Shown here one piece after another: positions 36,649 to 44,222 of a stretch of DNA of 64,000 bases. The DNA is from Umezawaea tangerina. Its GTDB lineage: Bacteria; Actinomycetota; Actinomycetes; Mycobacteriales; Pseudonocardiaceae. Location: contig NZ_PVTF01000004.1 in the NCBI RefSeq assembly GCF_003002815.1, positions 1-64,000 of the forward strand, in the 5' to 3' direction. How positions within the stretch are numbered: position 1 is the stretch's first letter; each line of letters begins with the position of its first letter. The notes under the pieces are model-generated. The model worked only from the letters and a program-made list of their open reading frames with translations. It did not search any database and was not told where the DNA came from. Both the position numbers and the translations under genes were made by a program.

Positions 36649-39452
36649 CCGATAAGCTCGCCGCCGAGGAGCAGTTCACCGAGGCCTACCACCTGCCGCC
36701 GGGGATGCCCCGGCACGAGGCGCTGGAACGCGCGGCGCGGGCCGCGGACGCAGCGGATCACCAGCAGCTCGCGGTGTCCTGCCGGGTCGCGCTGATCCGC
36801 TCCTGCTACGACCTGGGCCGCTACGACCTGATGCTGGCCCCGTTCGCCTGGTGCACCGCGGCGGAGAAGCGCGGACCGGAGGACTTCGGCCGCTGGGAGT
36901 CGCACACGTTCGACTGGTGCCACAAGTGGATCGCGAACGGCCTGCGCCGCGACCCGCGGTTCAGCCTGACCCAGCTCGAGGCCGTGGTGGAGCAGTTCGC
37001 GGACCGCTACCGCAAGCACGGCTTCTCGCAGCAGCCGGTGCACGGCGTGCGCGCGACGCTGGCGCTGCACGTCGGCGACGAGGAGGCCCACCGCGAGCAC
37101 CTGACGAAGTTCCTGGCGCTCGACCGCGGTCCGATGAGCGACTGCGAGGCGTGCGTGGTCGAGGACCAGGCGTCGCACCTGACCAGGCTCGGACGGCACG
37201 CGGAGGCCGTGGCGCTCGCGGAACCCGTGCTGTCGCAGGAGACCACGTGCACGACGCAGCCGCAGGGGATCCTCACCGCGCTGCTGCCCGCGTTCGTCGC
37301 GCTGGGCGACCACGACCGGGCGAGCAACGCGCACCTGGTGGCGTGCAGGCTGATCAAGGACGACAAGCTCACCGGCTACCTCAACCCGCACCTGGAGTTC
37401 TGCGCCACCGCCGGGCACGTGGCCCGCGGCGTCGACCTGCTCTCCGGGCACCTCGACCGGGTGCACCACTCCACCAGCCCGGCCGAGGCGATGGACTTCG
37501 CCGCGGCGGCCGCGCTGCTGCTGAGCCGGGTCGCCGACGACGTGGAGTTCGACGTGCCGGAACCGGACGGCGTCACGACGCGCGCCGTGCCCGCCGCCGA
37601 GCTGCGGGCCGAGCTGGAGGCGTCCGCGCTGGAGCTGGCCTCCAGGTTCGACGCGCGCAACGGCACCGACGCGGTGGGCAACCGGGTGCGGGAGACGTTG
37701 GTGCGCCCCGACTCCGGGCACGTGCCGCTCGCGGTGCCGGTGCTGACGCCCGCCGAGGTCGTCGACGAGCCGGACGAGCTGGCCCCGTCGTCGGACCCGG
37801 TCGACCTGGCGGTGCGCGCCAACGAGGCGTTCGACCTCGGTGACTTCATCACCGGCAGCAGGCTGCTCCGGTCGTTGCCCGCGGACATGGATCCCCTGCT
37901 GCCGGACGGGATCGCCGCGCAGGTCATGGCGAAGCGCCTCACCGCGCACGCGCCGCGGATCGCGCGCGAGGACCTGCTGGAGGGGTTCGCCGACGTCGTG
38001 GACCGGCTCGACGAGGCCGACGAGCCCGACCTGGCGAACCGGTACCGCGCGCGGCTGTGCGTGTGGCGGCTGCCCGAGGACGGGTTGGCGACGGGCCTGG
38101 AGACGGCGCAGAGGTGCGTCGCCGAGGCGGAGCGCGACGGGACGCCGTTCACCTCGGTGCTGGCGCGGCTGGTGCTCGCCGAGCTGTTCGACCACGCGCA
38201 CGAGCACGGCAAGGCCGAGTTCCTGATCGCGGAGGCGCACGCGCAGGCCGAGGCCGAGGTGCCGCGGCTGCTGGCCAGGGTGCGCGTCGACCGGGTCGAA
38301 CACCTCGCGCGGCGGCAGGACCTGGACGGGGCGCTGGTCGCGGTGACCGCGCTGCTGGCCGAAGACCTGCCGGAGAGCGTGCGGTTCGACGGGCTGCGGA
38401 TCAGGCTGCGGCTGGAAACCGTGCAGGGACAAGGTGACGCGGCGCTGCGCACGGCGAACGTGCTCGTCGAGCGGGCGGCCCGGTATCCGGGTCGGTGGCG
38501 GGCCGAGGCGCACCGGTTGCGCGCCATCACCATCGAGGAGCTGGGGCTGGAGGCCACGCACCTCGGTGAGCTGCGCGACGCCGTGGCCACGTGCCGCGAG
38601 TACGGCGGCGAGGCGCACACCGCGCAGGCCTGCTACTCCCTCAGCGGCGGCTACCTCAAGACGGGCAGGCTCGTCGAGGCCGCCGAGACGCTGGAGGAGG
38701 CGCTGCGGCTGGTCCAGTCCGCCAACGCCGAGGCCGAGCTCGGTCTGCAGGTGCGGTTCCGGCTCGGCCAGACGTGCGCGCAGCTGGGCGAGAACCAGGC
38801 CGCGCTGCGCCACCTGACGACGGCGCTGGAGCACATCGACGAGGGCGAGCACTGGCAGCGCGCGGTCGCGCTGGACGCCCTCGCGAACGCCCGCCGCAGG
38901 CTCGACCAGCTCGTCGAGTCCTCGCACACCTACGCCGAGGCCGCGGAGTGCTGGGAGCTGATCGACCAGCCCGGCGAGGCGGCCGGGTCGTGGGTCGAGG
39001 CCGCGAACGTCCTGCCCTCCACCGAGTCCGCCGAGGGCTACGCCGCGCTCGTCCGCGCCGAGGCCCTGCTGCCGGGCATCGAGGAGTCCGGCCCGCGGTC
39101 GCACGTGGCCGCCCGGATCGCCGCGATCCGCGCCTACCTGCACGCGCAGGCGGGCGAGTTCGACCGGGCGATCGAGCAGAACGCCATCGCCGAACAGGTC
39201 GCCGTCGACCTGGAGGACCGCGGCTGGCAGGCGTTCCTGGTGGCGCGCGGTGGGCGGTTCCGGCTGCGTTCGGGGGACGCGACCGCCGCCGAGGCGGCCG
39301 CCCGCCGGGCCGCGGCGCTGCTCGGCGACGGGACGCCGGACGAGGTCGTGGCGGAGGTGGTGTCGGTGCTGGAGGACGCACTGTCCGAACTGGACCGTCC
39401 CGTCGGCACCGACCCGCTGGTCCGCGCCCTCACCGCACGGCTCGAAGGCTAG
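36645..39452 (+). CDS. Large TPR-repeat protein
   Basis: A 935-residue, soluble, Glu/Ala/Arg-rich helical protein with many 34-residue tetratricopeptide-like units, clearest from about 500 to 900 (QACYSLSGGYLKTGRLVEAA, FRLGQTCAQLGENQAALRHL). No enzyme motif is visible. The start overlaps the HSP90-like gene by four bases and a small lipoprotein gene begins four bases after its stop, so the three proteins are probably made together. A scaffold or client-presenting partner of the HSP90-like ATPase is the likely role (inference). Confidence 0.82.
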   Translation: MTDKLAAEEQFTEAYHLPPGMPRHEALERAARAADAADHQQLAVSCRVALIRSCYDLGRYDLMLAPFAWCTAAEKRGPEDFGRWESHTFDWCHKWIANGLRRDPRFSLTQLEAVVEQFADRYRKHGFSQQPVHGVRATLALHVGDEEAHREHLTKFLALDRGPMSDCEACVVEDQASHLTRLGRHAEAVALAEPVLSQETTCTTQPQGILTALLPAFVALGDHDRASNAHLVACRLIKDDKLTGYLNPHLEFCATAGHVARGVDLLSGHLDRVHHSTSPAEAMDFAAAAALLLSRVADDVEFDVPEPDGVTTRAVPAAELRAELEASALELASRFDARNGTDAVGNRVRETLVRPDSGHVPLAVPVLTPAEVVDEPDELAPSSDPVDLAVRANEAFDLGDFITGSRLLRSLPADMDPLLPDGIAAQVMAKRLTAHAPRIAREDLLEGFADVVDRLDEADEPDLANRYRARLCVWRLPEDGLATGLETAQRCVAEAERDGTPFTSVLARLVLAELFDHAHEHGKAEFLIAEAHAQAEAEVPRLLARVRVDRVEHLARRQDLDGALVAVTALLAEDLPESVRFDGLRIRLRLETVQGQGDAALRTANVLVERAARYPGRWRAEAHRLRAITIEELGLEATHLGELRDAVATCREYGGEAHTAQACYSLSGGYLKTGRLVEAAETLEEALRLVQSANAEAELGLQVRFRLGQTCAQLGENQAALRHLTTALEHIDEGEHWQRAVALDALANARRRLDQLVESSHTYAEAAECWELIDQPGEAAGSWVEAANVLPSTESAEGYAALVRAEALLPGIEESGPRSHVAARIAAIRAYLHAQAGEFDRAIEQNAIAEQVAVDLEDRGWQAFLVARGGRFRLRSGDATAAEAAARRAAALLGDGTPDEVVAEVVSVLEDALSELDRPVGTDPLVRALTARLEG

Positions 39453-39456
39453 TCCC

Positions 39457-39795
39457 GTGCGTCGGCCGGCCGGTGTCGTGTTGTTTGTCGTGCTGACGGC
39501 TTGCGGCGCACCGACTCCCGCACCCGCACCGACTCCCGCGCCGGTCACCACGACGGCCGCGACCCGTGACGCCGTCACGCAGTGCGCGGACCGGTTGCTG
39601 TACTGGCTGGACCGGATCCGGCGGTCGCCGGACGCGAGCGGCCTGGACTACCAGGAGATGGGCCTCACCGGCGCCGAGTTCGAGGCGCTGACCGGACTCG
39701 AAGCCCTCACCGGCCCCGCCGACACCCAGGCCCGCGAGGCGTGCGCCAGGATCGAGGCCCAGCCGAAGTCGTCCGGCACCGGGTGGCCGGGCTAG
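39457..39795 (+). CDS. Small lipoprotein
   Basis: A 112-residue secreted protein. The signal peptide VRRPAGVVLFVVLTAC ends in lipobox LTAC (Cys16), followed by a Pro/Ala/Thr-rich linker (APTPAPAPTPAP) and a small helical domain with two cysteines (TQCADRL, EACARIE). The GTG at 39457 lies four bases after the TPR gene stop. The function is unknown; it adds an extracytoplasmic member to the HSP90-like/TPR operon. Confidence 0.75.
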   Translation: MRRPAGVVLFVVLTACGAPTPAPAPTPAPVTTTAATRDAVTQCADRLLYWLDRIRRSPDASGLDYQEMGLTGAEFEALTGLEALTGPADTQAREACARIEAQPKSSGTGWPG

Positions 39796-39802
39796 ACCGG
39801 GC

Positions 39803-40654
39803 TCACGCGTTGCGCTGCGAGCGCGCCGACGCGTAGAGGCAGACGGCGGCCGCCGTGGCGAGGTTGAGGCTTTCCGCGCCGCCGTAGATCGGGACCTTGA
39901 GGGAGGTGTCGAGCCTGCCGATCACGGTGTCCGGCAGGCCGTGGGCCTCGCTGCCGAAGACCCAGGCGGTGGGGTGGGTGAGGTCGCCTCGCAGGTCGGC
40001 GGTGTCGAGGTCGTCAGTGGCGTAGCCGTCCGCGGCGACAAGGCGGAGGCCCGCGGCGCGACAGGCTTCGAAGACGTCGTCCGCCTCGCGGGCACGGGCG
40101 ATCGGCAGGTGGAAGACGCTGCCGGTGGAGGCGCGGACGCACTTGCCGTTGTGGGGGTCGACGGTGTCCCCGGCGAAGATCACGGCGTCGGCTCCGGCGG
40201 CGTCGGCGACGCGCACGACCGTGCCCGCGTTGCCGGGGTCGGTGACGCCGTGGAGCACCGCCACCAGCTTGGGGTTGGCGCGGAGCACGGTGGCCAGCGG
40301 GACGTCGACCGGGTCGCACACGGCGATGAGGCCTTGCGGTGTCACGGTTTCCGAGAGGCCGGCGGCGGCCTTGTCGGTGACCTCGGTGACCCGGATGCCC
40401 TCGTCAACGGCGGTGCGCATGAGCGGGGTGTTGCGTTCGGCCGCGGTGGCCGTCACGAACAGCTCGTGGACGCGGCCGCGGCCGGCGGCGGACCAGGCGA
40501 GTGCTTCGCGGACCGCTTGCGCGCCTTCGGCGAGGAACTGTTCGGCGCGGTCCCTGCCCTGGCGGCGGGTCAGCCGCCGAGCAGCAACGACCCGAGGTGT
40601 CCGTTCGGTGAACGGAGCTGCCTCGGGTCGTCGTGCGCGGGTGTGCTCGCTCAG
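39803..40654 (-). CDS. SpoU/TrmH-family RNA 2'-O-methyltransferase
   Basis: A 283-residue SPOUT methyltransferase with motifs [24 protein letters not shown] and [14 protein letters not shown] (knotted SAM site), plus an N-terminal substrate-binding part. It is the last gene of the infC-rpmI-rplT operon, where a 23S rRNA methyltransferase (tsnR-type) is common. There is no ATG, GTG or TTG in a suitable place. CTG at 40654 overlaps the rplT stop as CTGA and has GAGG seven bases upstream, so it is the best start. The family is certain, the start is inferred, and the target nucleotide is unknown. Confidence 0.88.
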   Translation of the reverse strand: MSEHTRARRPEAAPFTERTPRVVAARRLTRRQGRDRAEQFLAEGAQAVREALAWSAAGRGRVHELFVTATAAERNTPLMRTAVDEGIRVTEVTDKAAAGLSETVTPQGLIAVCDPVDVPLATVLRANPKLVAVLHGVTDPGNAGTVVRVADAAGADAVIFAGDTVDPHNGKCVRASTGSVFHLPIARAREADDVFEACRAAGLRLVAADGYATDDLDTADLRGDLTHPTAWVFGSEAHGLPDTVIGRLDTSLKVPIYGGAESLNLATAAAVCLYASARSQRNA

Positions 40655-41043
40655 GCCTTGTCCTCGGCCAGCGGCGCGTTCACGTCTTCCGGCATGGCCA
40701 GCTTGGCCAGCTCGACGATCGCGGCGAACGCGGCCGGGTCGCTGACGGCGAGCTCGGCCAGGATCTTGCGGTCGACCTCGATCTCGGCCAGGCGCAGGCC
40801 CTGGATGAAGCGGTTGTACGTCATGCCGTTCGCGCGGACCGCGGCGTTGATGCGCTGGATCCACAGCTTGCGGAAGTCGCCCTTGCGCGCCCGGCGGTCC
40901 CGGTACGCGTAGGAGAGCGAGTGGAGCACCTGCTCCTTGGCCTTGCGGTACAGCCTCGAGCGCTGGCCGCGGTAACCGCTGGCGAGCTCGAGGGTGGTAC
41001 GGCGCTTCTTGTGGGCGTTCACTGCCCTTTTGACGCGTGCCAC
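40651..41043 (-). CDS. rplT: 50S ribosomal protein L20
   Basis: The 130-residue 23S-binding ribosomal protein ([56 protein letters not shown]). It starts with GTG at 41043 behind AGGATGAACC. Normal length. In several bacteria L20 regulates its own operon; no L20 binding site is claimed here. Confidence 0.98.
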   Translation of the reverse strand: MARVKRAVNAHKKRRTTLELASGYRGQRSRLYRKAKEQVLHSLSYAYRDRRARKGDFRKLWIQRINAAVRANGMTYNRFIQGLRLAEIEVDRKILAELAVSDPAAFAAIVELAKLAMPEDVNAPLAEDKA

Positions 41044-41116
41044 GGTTCATCCTGTCGATCTCGTGGGGCCCGGCGGTGACACCGGCGCCCCTGTGTTCAG
41101 GGGGTGCGGGAGCGGC

Positions 41117-41311
41117 TCAGAGGCCGAGGAGCTTCTTCAGCCGAGGCACGTCGTTCTTCGCGACCTCGACCGTGCCGCTGAGGCGGCGGGTGAGCTTGCT
41201 CGACTTCTTCTCCAGGAGGTGGCGCTTGCCTGCCTTCTCGCGGAGCAGCTTGCCGCTGCCGGTGACCCTGATCCGCTTGGAGGTCCCCTTGTGGGTCTTC
41301 TGCTTCGGCAT
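41117..41311 (-). CDS. rpmI: 50S ribosomal protein L35
   Basis: A 64-residue basic ribosomal protein ([35 protein letters not shown]). The second gene of the infC-rpmI-rplT operon, with full family length. Confidence 0.98.
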   Translation of the reverse strand: MPKQKTHKGTSKRIRVTGSGKLLREKAGKRHLLEKKSSKLTRRLSGTVEVAKNDVPRLKKLLGL

Positions 41312-41376
41312 TTCCGTCCTCGTCTCGTGCTGCCACCGGGATGGGGCGGCAATGCGTTCCTGCGGCGGACCGCAGA

Positions 41377-41997
41377 TCAGCCCTGTGCTGACGCGTCCTG
41401 TTCGGCCGCTACGTCGACACCGTCGCCGTAGTCGGGCTTGAGCGGACGGGTCTTCGTGGTCTTGTGCGGCGCCAACACCATGATCATGTTGCGGCCGTCC
41501 TGCTTCGGGTTGGACTCGACGAAGCCCAGCTCGGCGACGTCCTCCGCCAGCTTCTGCAGCAACCGGTAACCCAGCTCCGGGCGCGACTGCTCGCGGCCGC
41601 GGAACATGATGGTCACCTTGACCTTGTTACCACCGGAGAGGAACCGGGCCACGTGGCCCTTCTTCGTCTGGTAGTCGTGCGGGTCGATCTTCGGCCGGAG
41701 CTTCTGCTCCTTGATGACCGTCAGCTGCTGGTTGCGGCGTGACTCACGGGCCTTCTGCGCGCTCTCGTACTTGAACTTGCCGTAGTCCATGAGCTTGCAG
41801 ACCGGCGGCCGAGCCTGCGCGGCGACCTCGACGAGGTCCAGATCCGCTTCCTGGGCGAGTCGGAGCGCGTCCTCGATGCGAACGATCCCGACCTGCTCGC
41901 CGTTCGGTCCAACGAGACGGACCTCCGGCACCCGAATGCGGTCGTTGATGCGCGGCTCGGTGCTGGCGGGAGCACCTCGGTTCGAGGGACTTGTCAT
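41377..41997 (-). CDS. infC: Translation initiation factor IF-3
   Basis: A 206-residue IF-3: N-domain ([20 protein letters not shown]), helical linker and C-domain ([30 protein letters not shown]). An acidic C-terminal tail of about 20 residues is extra, as often in actinobacteria. It has an ordinary ATG with AAAGGACGTGA upstream, unlike the rare start codons used for IF-3 autoregulation in some bacteria. Control here is more likely by the leader attenuator. Confidence 0.97.
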   Translation of the reverse strand: MTSPSNRGAPASTEPRINDRIRVPEVRLVGPNGEQVGIVRIEDALRLAQEADLDLVEVAAQARPPVCKLMDYGKFKYESAQKARESRRNQQLTVIKEQKLRPKIDPHDYQTKKGHVARFLSGGNKVKVTIMFRGREQSRPELGYRLLQKLAEDVAELGFVESNPKQDGRNMIMVLAPHKTTKTRPLKPDYGDGVDVAAEQDASAQG

Positions 41998-42035
41998 TCA
42001 CGTCCTTTGAGACTCGTTGTGCGCCAAAAACAAGA

Positions 42036-42062
42036 GCCCCGACACCATTGCTGGTGCGGGGC
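42036..42062 (-). terminator. Attenuator in the infC leader
   Basis: On the minus strand a 10-bp hairpin (GCCCCG plus CACC pairing with their complements, one bulge, 6-base loop) is followed by TCTTGTTTTTGG, an intrinsic terminator. It stands 38 bases before the infC start in a leader of roughly 200 bases, so it should act as an attenuator of the whole operon. Other hairpins at 42090-42105 and 42191-42208 could compete. Confidence 0.75.
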
Positions 42063-42216
42063 CCGCCTCCGACCGATCACCCAAGCCGACGCGCGAACGC
42101 GTCGGGCAGAACGGCACGGTGGCCTCCTGCTGGGACCGGAACCCGGCCGCCTTGACGGCTGCACGGGTGGGAGCGGGGCTCCACTTGCCGCCCTCGCACG
42201 AACGAGGGCTGGTCGC

Positions 42217-42246
42217 GCCGTAAAGAGTAGCAGATGGGATTGTCAA
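42217..42246 (-). promoter_or_regulatory. Candidate infC operon promoter
   Basis: A consensus -35 TTGACA (42246-42241) with TACGGC 18 bp downstream as a weak -10. It lies in the divergent region shared with the DUF1844 gene. Confidence 0.4.
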
Positions 42247-42291
42247 CCCCCGAATCGGCGACCCGATCGGGCGCCTTGCGACAATGCGGAC

Positions 42292-42633
42292 GTGACCGAG
42301 CAGCCCGAAGTGAACGTCCGCGACCTCTCCGACGTGCCCAGCATCGAGGTGATCAGCAAGGCCGCCGTCATGCTGCTTTCCGCCTCCGCCGAACGCCTCG
42401 GCCTAGCCGACGACACCCCCGAAACCAGCCCCCGCCGCGACCTCGACGAAGCCCGCCGCCTCATCACCGCCCTCGCCGGCCTCATCACCGCCTCCGTCGA
42501 ATACCTCGGCCCCCACGCCGGCCCCCTCCGCGAAGGCCTCCAGTCCGTCCAACGCGCCTTCCGCGAAGCCTCCGTAATCCAAGACGCCCCCGGCGCCGGC
42601 CCCGGCGAGAAGTACACCGGCCCGGTGTACTGA
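42292..42633 (+). CDS. DUF1844 protein
   Basis: A 113-residue cytoplasmic protein with the DUF1844 core (DVPSIEVISKAAVMLLSASA, EARRLITALAGLITASVEYL). Function is unknown; the gene is habitually divergent from infC in actinobacteria. The GTG at 42292 is used because the nearby ATG (42284) hits a stop after three codons. The tail is Gly/Pro rich. Confidence 0.85.
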   Translation: MTEQPEVNVRDLSDVPSIEVISKAAVMLLSASAERLGLADDTPETSPRRDLDEARRLITALAGLITASVEYLGPHAGPLREGLQSVQRAFREASVIQDAPGAGPGEKYTGPVY

Positions 42634-42743
42634 CCCCCCTCCACCGCCGACGCCGCTTTGGATCCTGCATACAGAGGACAATGGTGGGGATGGCGAGGGG
42701 CCGGGGAGTTGGGCCCGATGGCGGACAAGCGCAGTGGGCCAGG

Positions 42744-42961
42744 CAGCAGGGACAGGCAACCAGGAGCCAGGCAGCAGGGACAGGTAGTGCGAGGTCGGGC
42801 AGCAAGGGCAGGCAGCCGAGGGTCGAACAGCTAGGGCAGGCAGCCAGGGAGCGGACAGCAAGGGCAGGTAACCGGGGATCAGGCACCAAGGACAGATAGC
42901 CGGGAGCCGGGCAACAAAAGCAGATAGCAGCGGGTCAGGCAGCTAGGACAGGTAACGGGGC
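42744..42961. repeat. 28-bp tandem minisatellite, about 8 copies
   Basis: Units start at 42744, 42772, 42800, 42828, 42856, 42884, 42912 and (partial) 42940. Each is 28 bases, opening with CAGCAAGGGCAGG or a close variant and ending in a GG(G)TCAGG-like stretch. There are no spacers, so it is not CRISPR. The unit is not a multiple of three, so it is not coding. Confidence 0.85.
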
Positions 42962-43156
42962 GAAGTAGCGTCGAGAGACGGGTCTCGCTTTGCCGGGATG
43001 CCCGCCCGAGCCGTGACATCCGAACTTCACCGGGCCAAATGATCCGACGCTCCGGGAGCGACAGGTGTGGACCGATTTCGGGACCGGCAAGGTGCGAACT
43101 TTGTCAGCCAAGAGCCGGGTCAACGACCGGCGTCGCACTTGCCCACCTGACCCGAC

Positions 43157-43391
43157 GCGCAGCGAGGCCCCCGTTGGGCGAAGCCCCGCCAGCGCCCATC
43201 CGGCGCGGAGCGCCAGGGGCCCTGTCCGACGCGCAGCAAGGATGCCTTGTCCGACGCGCAGCGAGGATCCCCAGCAAGGCGAAAGCCCGCCACCCCCATC
43301 CGGCGCGGAGCGCCTGGGGCCTTGTCCGCAGCGCAGCAAGGATGCCTTGTCCGACGGCGAAGCCGAGGATGCCCTGTCAGGCGCAGCCTGA
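43157..43391. repeat. GNA-loop mini-hairpin array A
   Basis: Ten tiny inverted repeats: nine with a GCA, GAA or GGA triloop and one with a GAAA loop. GCGCAGC at 43157, 43231, 43256 and 43331; GGGC-GAA-GCCC 43176-43186; GGCGC-GGA-GCGCC 43202-43214 and 43302-43314; GGC-GAAA-GCC 43278-43287; CGGC-GAA-GCCG 43355-43365; TCAGGC-GCA-GCCTGA 43377-43391. Spacers such as AAGGATGCCTTGTCC recur. No gene is present. Confidence 0.75.
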
Positions 43392-43439
43392 TGCCCCCGA
43401 AACCCACCCTCCCCCCACGCACCCCGCCGAAAAACCATC

Positions 43440-43502
43440 TCTATGGTTCCCGCACCTTGTCAAGATAGCTTCACCGTCTTGACAAGGTGCGGGAACCATA
43501 GA
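43440..43502. repeat. Long palindrome A with TTGTCAAGA core
   Basis: Perfect 26-bp arms (43440-43465 and 43477-43502) with an 11-base loop. The inner 10 bp of each arm (CTTGTCAAGA / TCTTGACAAG) and most of the loop are shared with the palindrome at 57195; the outer arms are not. It lies between convergent genes, so it may serve as a bidirectional terminator, but no T-run follows. Confidence 0.85.
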
Positions 43503-43535
43503 ACACTCGGCGCCCGGGGTGCCCCACACAAACCC

Positions 43536-44132
43536 TCACCCCCGAACCCCCAACCTCCCCAACCTCCTAGAAGCCAACACAGCGATCACCTCCGGATCCC
43601 CCCTCCTCCACCCGTCCACCGGATCATCATCAAACCTCGCCAACTGCCCCAACGACATCGTGTTCAACGCATGCAACGCCAACAGATCCGTCCGCCCCGA
43701 AGCACTCAGCTGCCGAGCCGCGTAAGCCCTCCGCGCGAACCGCACCCTCAACGGCAACCACGTGATGAGCAGGAACATCACCGGCACGGCGATCAACCCC
43801 ACGGTCACCCACAGGGCCACCGTCTCGACCGCCTCGATCTGCGCGTGCCCCACGTTCGCCAGCGTCGTCCCGGCGTCCGTCCCCTTCCCCAGCGCCCCGG
43901 CCAGGTCGCCGCCGACGATCGGCACGCGGCCCGCGCTCCCGGCGGCGTCCGCGAACGCGTCGTGCACCCGCCCGCCCGCGTCCACCAGCCCGTCCCCCGG
44001 CGCCCGTGCGCTCAGCACCCCGTCCCGCGCGTTCAGCGCGAACCACACCCAGAACCACACCCAGCCGACCGCCAGCAGGTCCGCGACGACCTGTCGGACG
44101 AACCTCGTCGCACCGTCCGCGTACCACTTCAT
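43536..44132 (-). CDS. Two-helix membrane protein
   Basis: A 198-residue protein, not recognised. Hydrophobic segments at about 14-34 (VVADLLAVGWVWFWVWFALN) and 103-125 (VALWVTVGLIAVPVMFLLITW) flank an extracytoplasmic, helical, Gly/Ala-rich loop of about 70 residues. The C-terminal 70 residues look cytosolic and Arg-rich. The ATG at 44132 has GGGAGG upstream. It is divergent from the NB-ARC regulator, 90 bases away, which may control it. Confidence 0.7.
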   Translation of the reverse strand: MKWYADGATRFVRQVVADLLAVGWVWFWVWFALNARDGVLSARAPGDGLVDAGGRVHDAFADAAGSAGRVPIVGGDLAGALGKGTDAGTTLANVGHAQIEAVETVALWVTVGLIAVPVMFLLITWLPLRVRFARRAYAARQLSASGRTDLLALHALNTMSLGQLARFDDDPVDGWRRGDPEVIAVLASRRLGRLGVRG

Positions 44133-44222
44133 CGCGCCGCCTCCCATGTGGTGATCTCCACGTCTATCACCGATCACGGCTCGCCGGACAGCACCGGGAG
44201 GTCTCGCGCTAGTGTCCGAAAG

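Noticed and set aside
42744-42961. Possible CRISPR array
   Set aside because: The 28-base period looks CRISPR-like, but units abut without spacers, are not identical, and no cas genes are near.
43120-43480. Open frames across mini-hairpin array A
   Set aside because: They arise from repeats in several frames at once and are low-complexity; the DNA-level symmetry is the better explanation.
43479-43510. Promoter within palindrome A (TTGACA)
   Set aside because: No -10 hexamer at 16-18 bp on either strand, so the TTGACA is attributed to the palindrome core.
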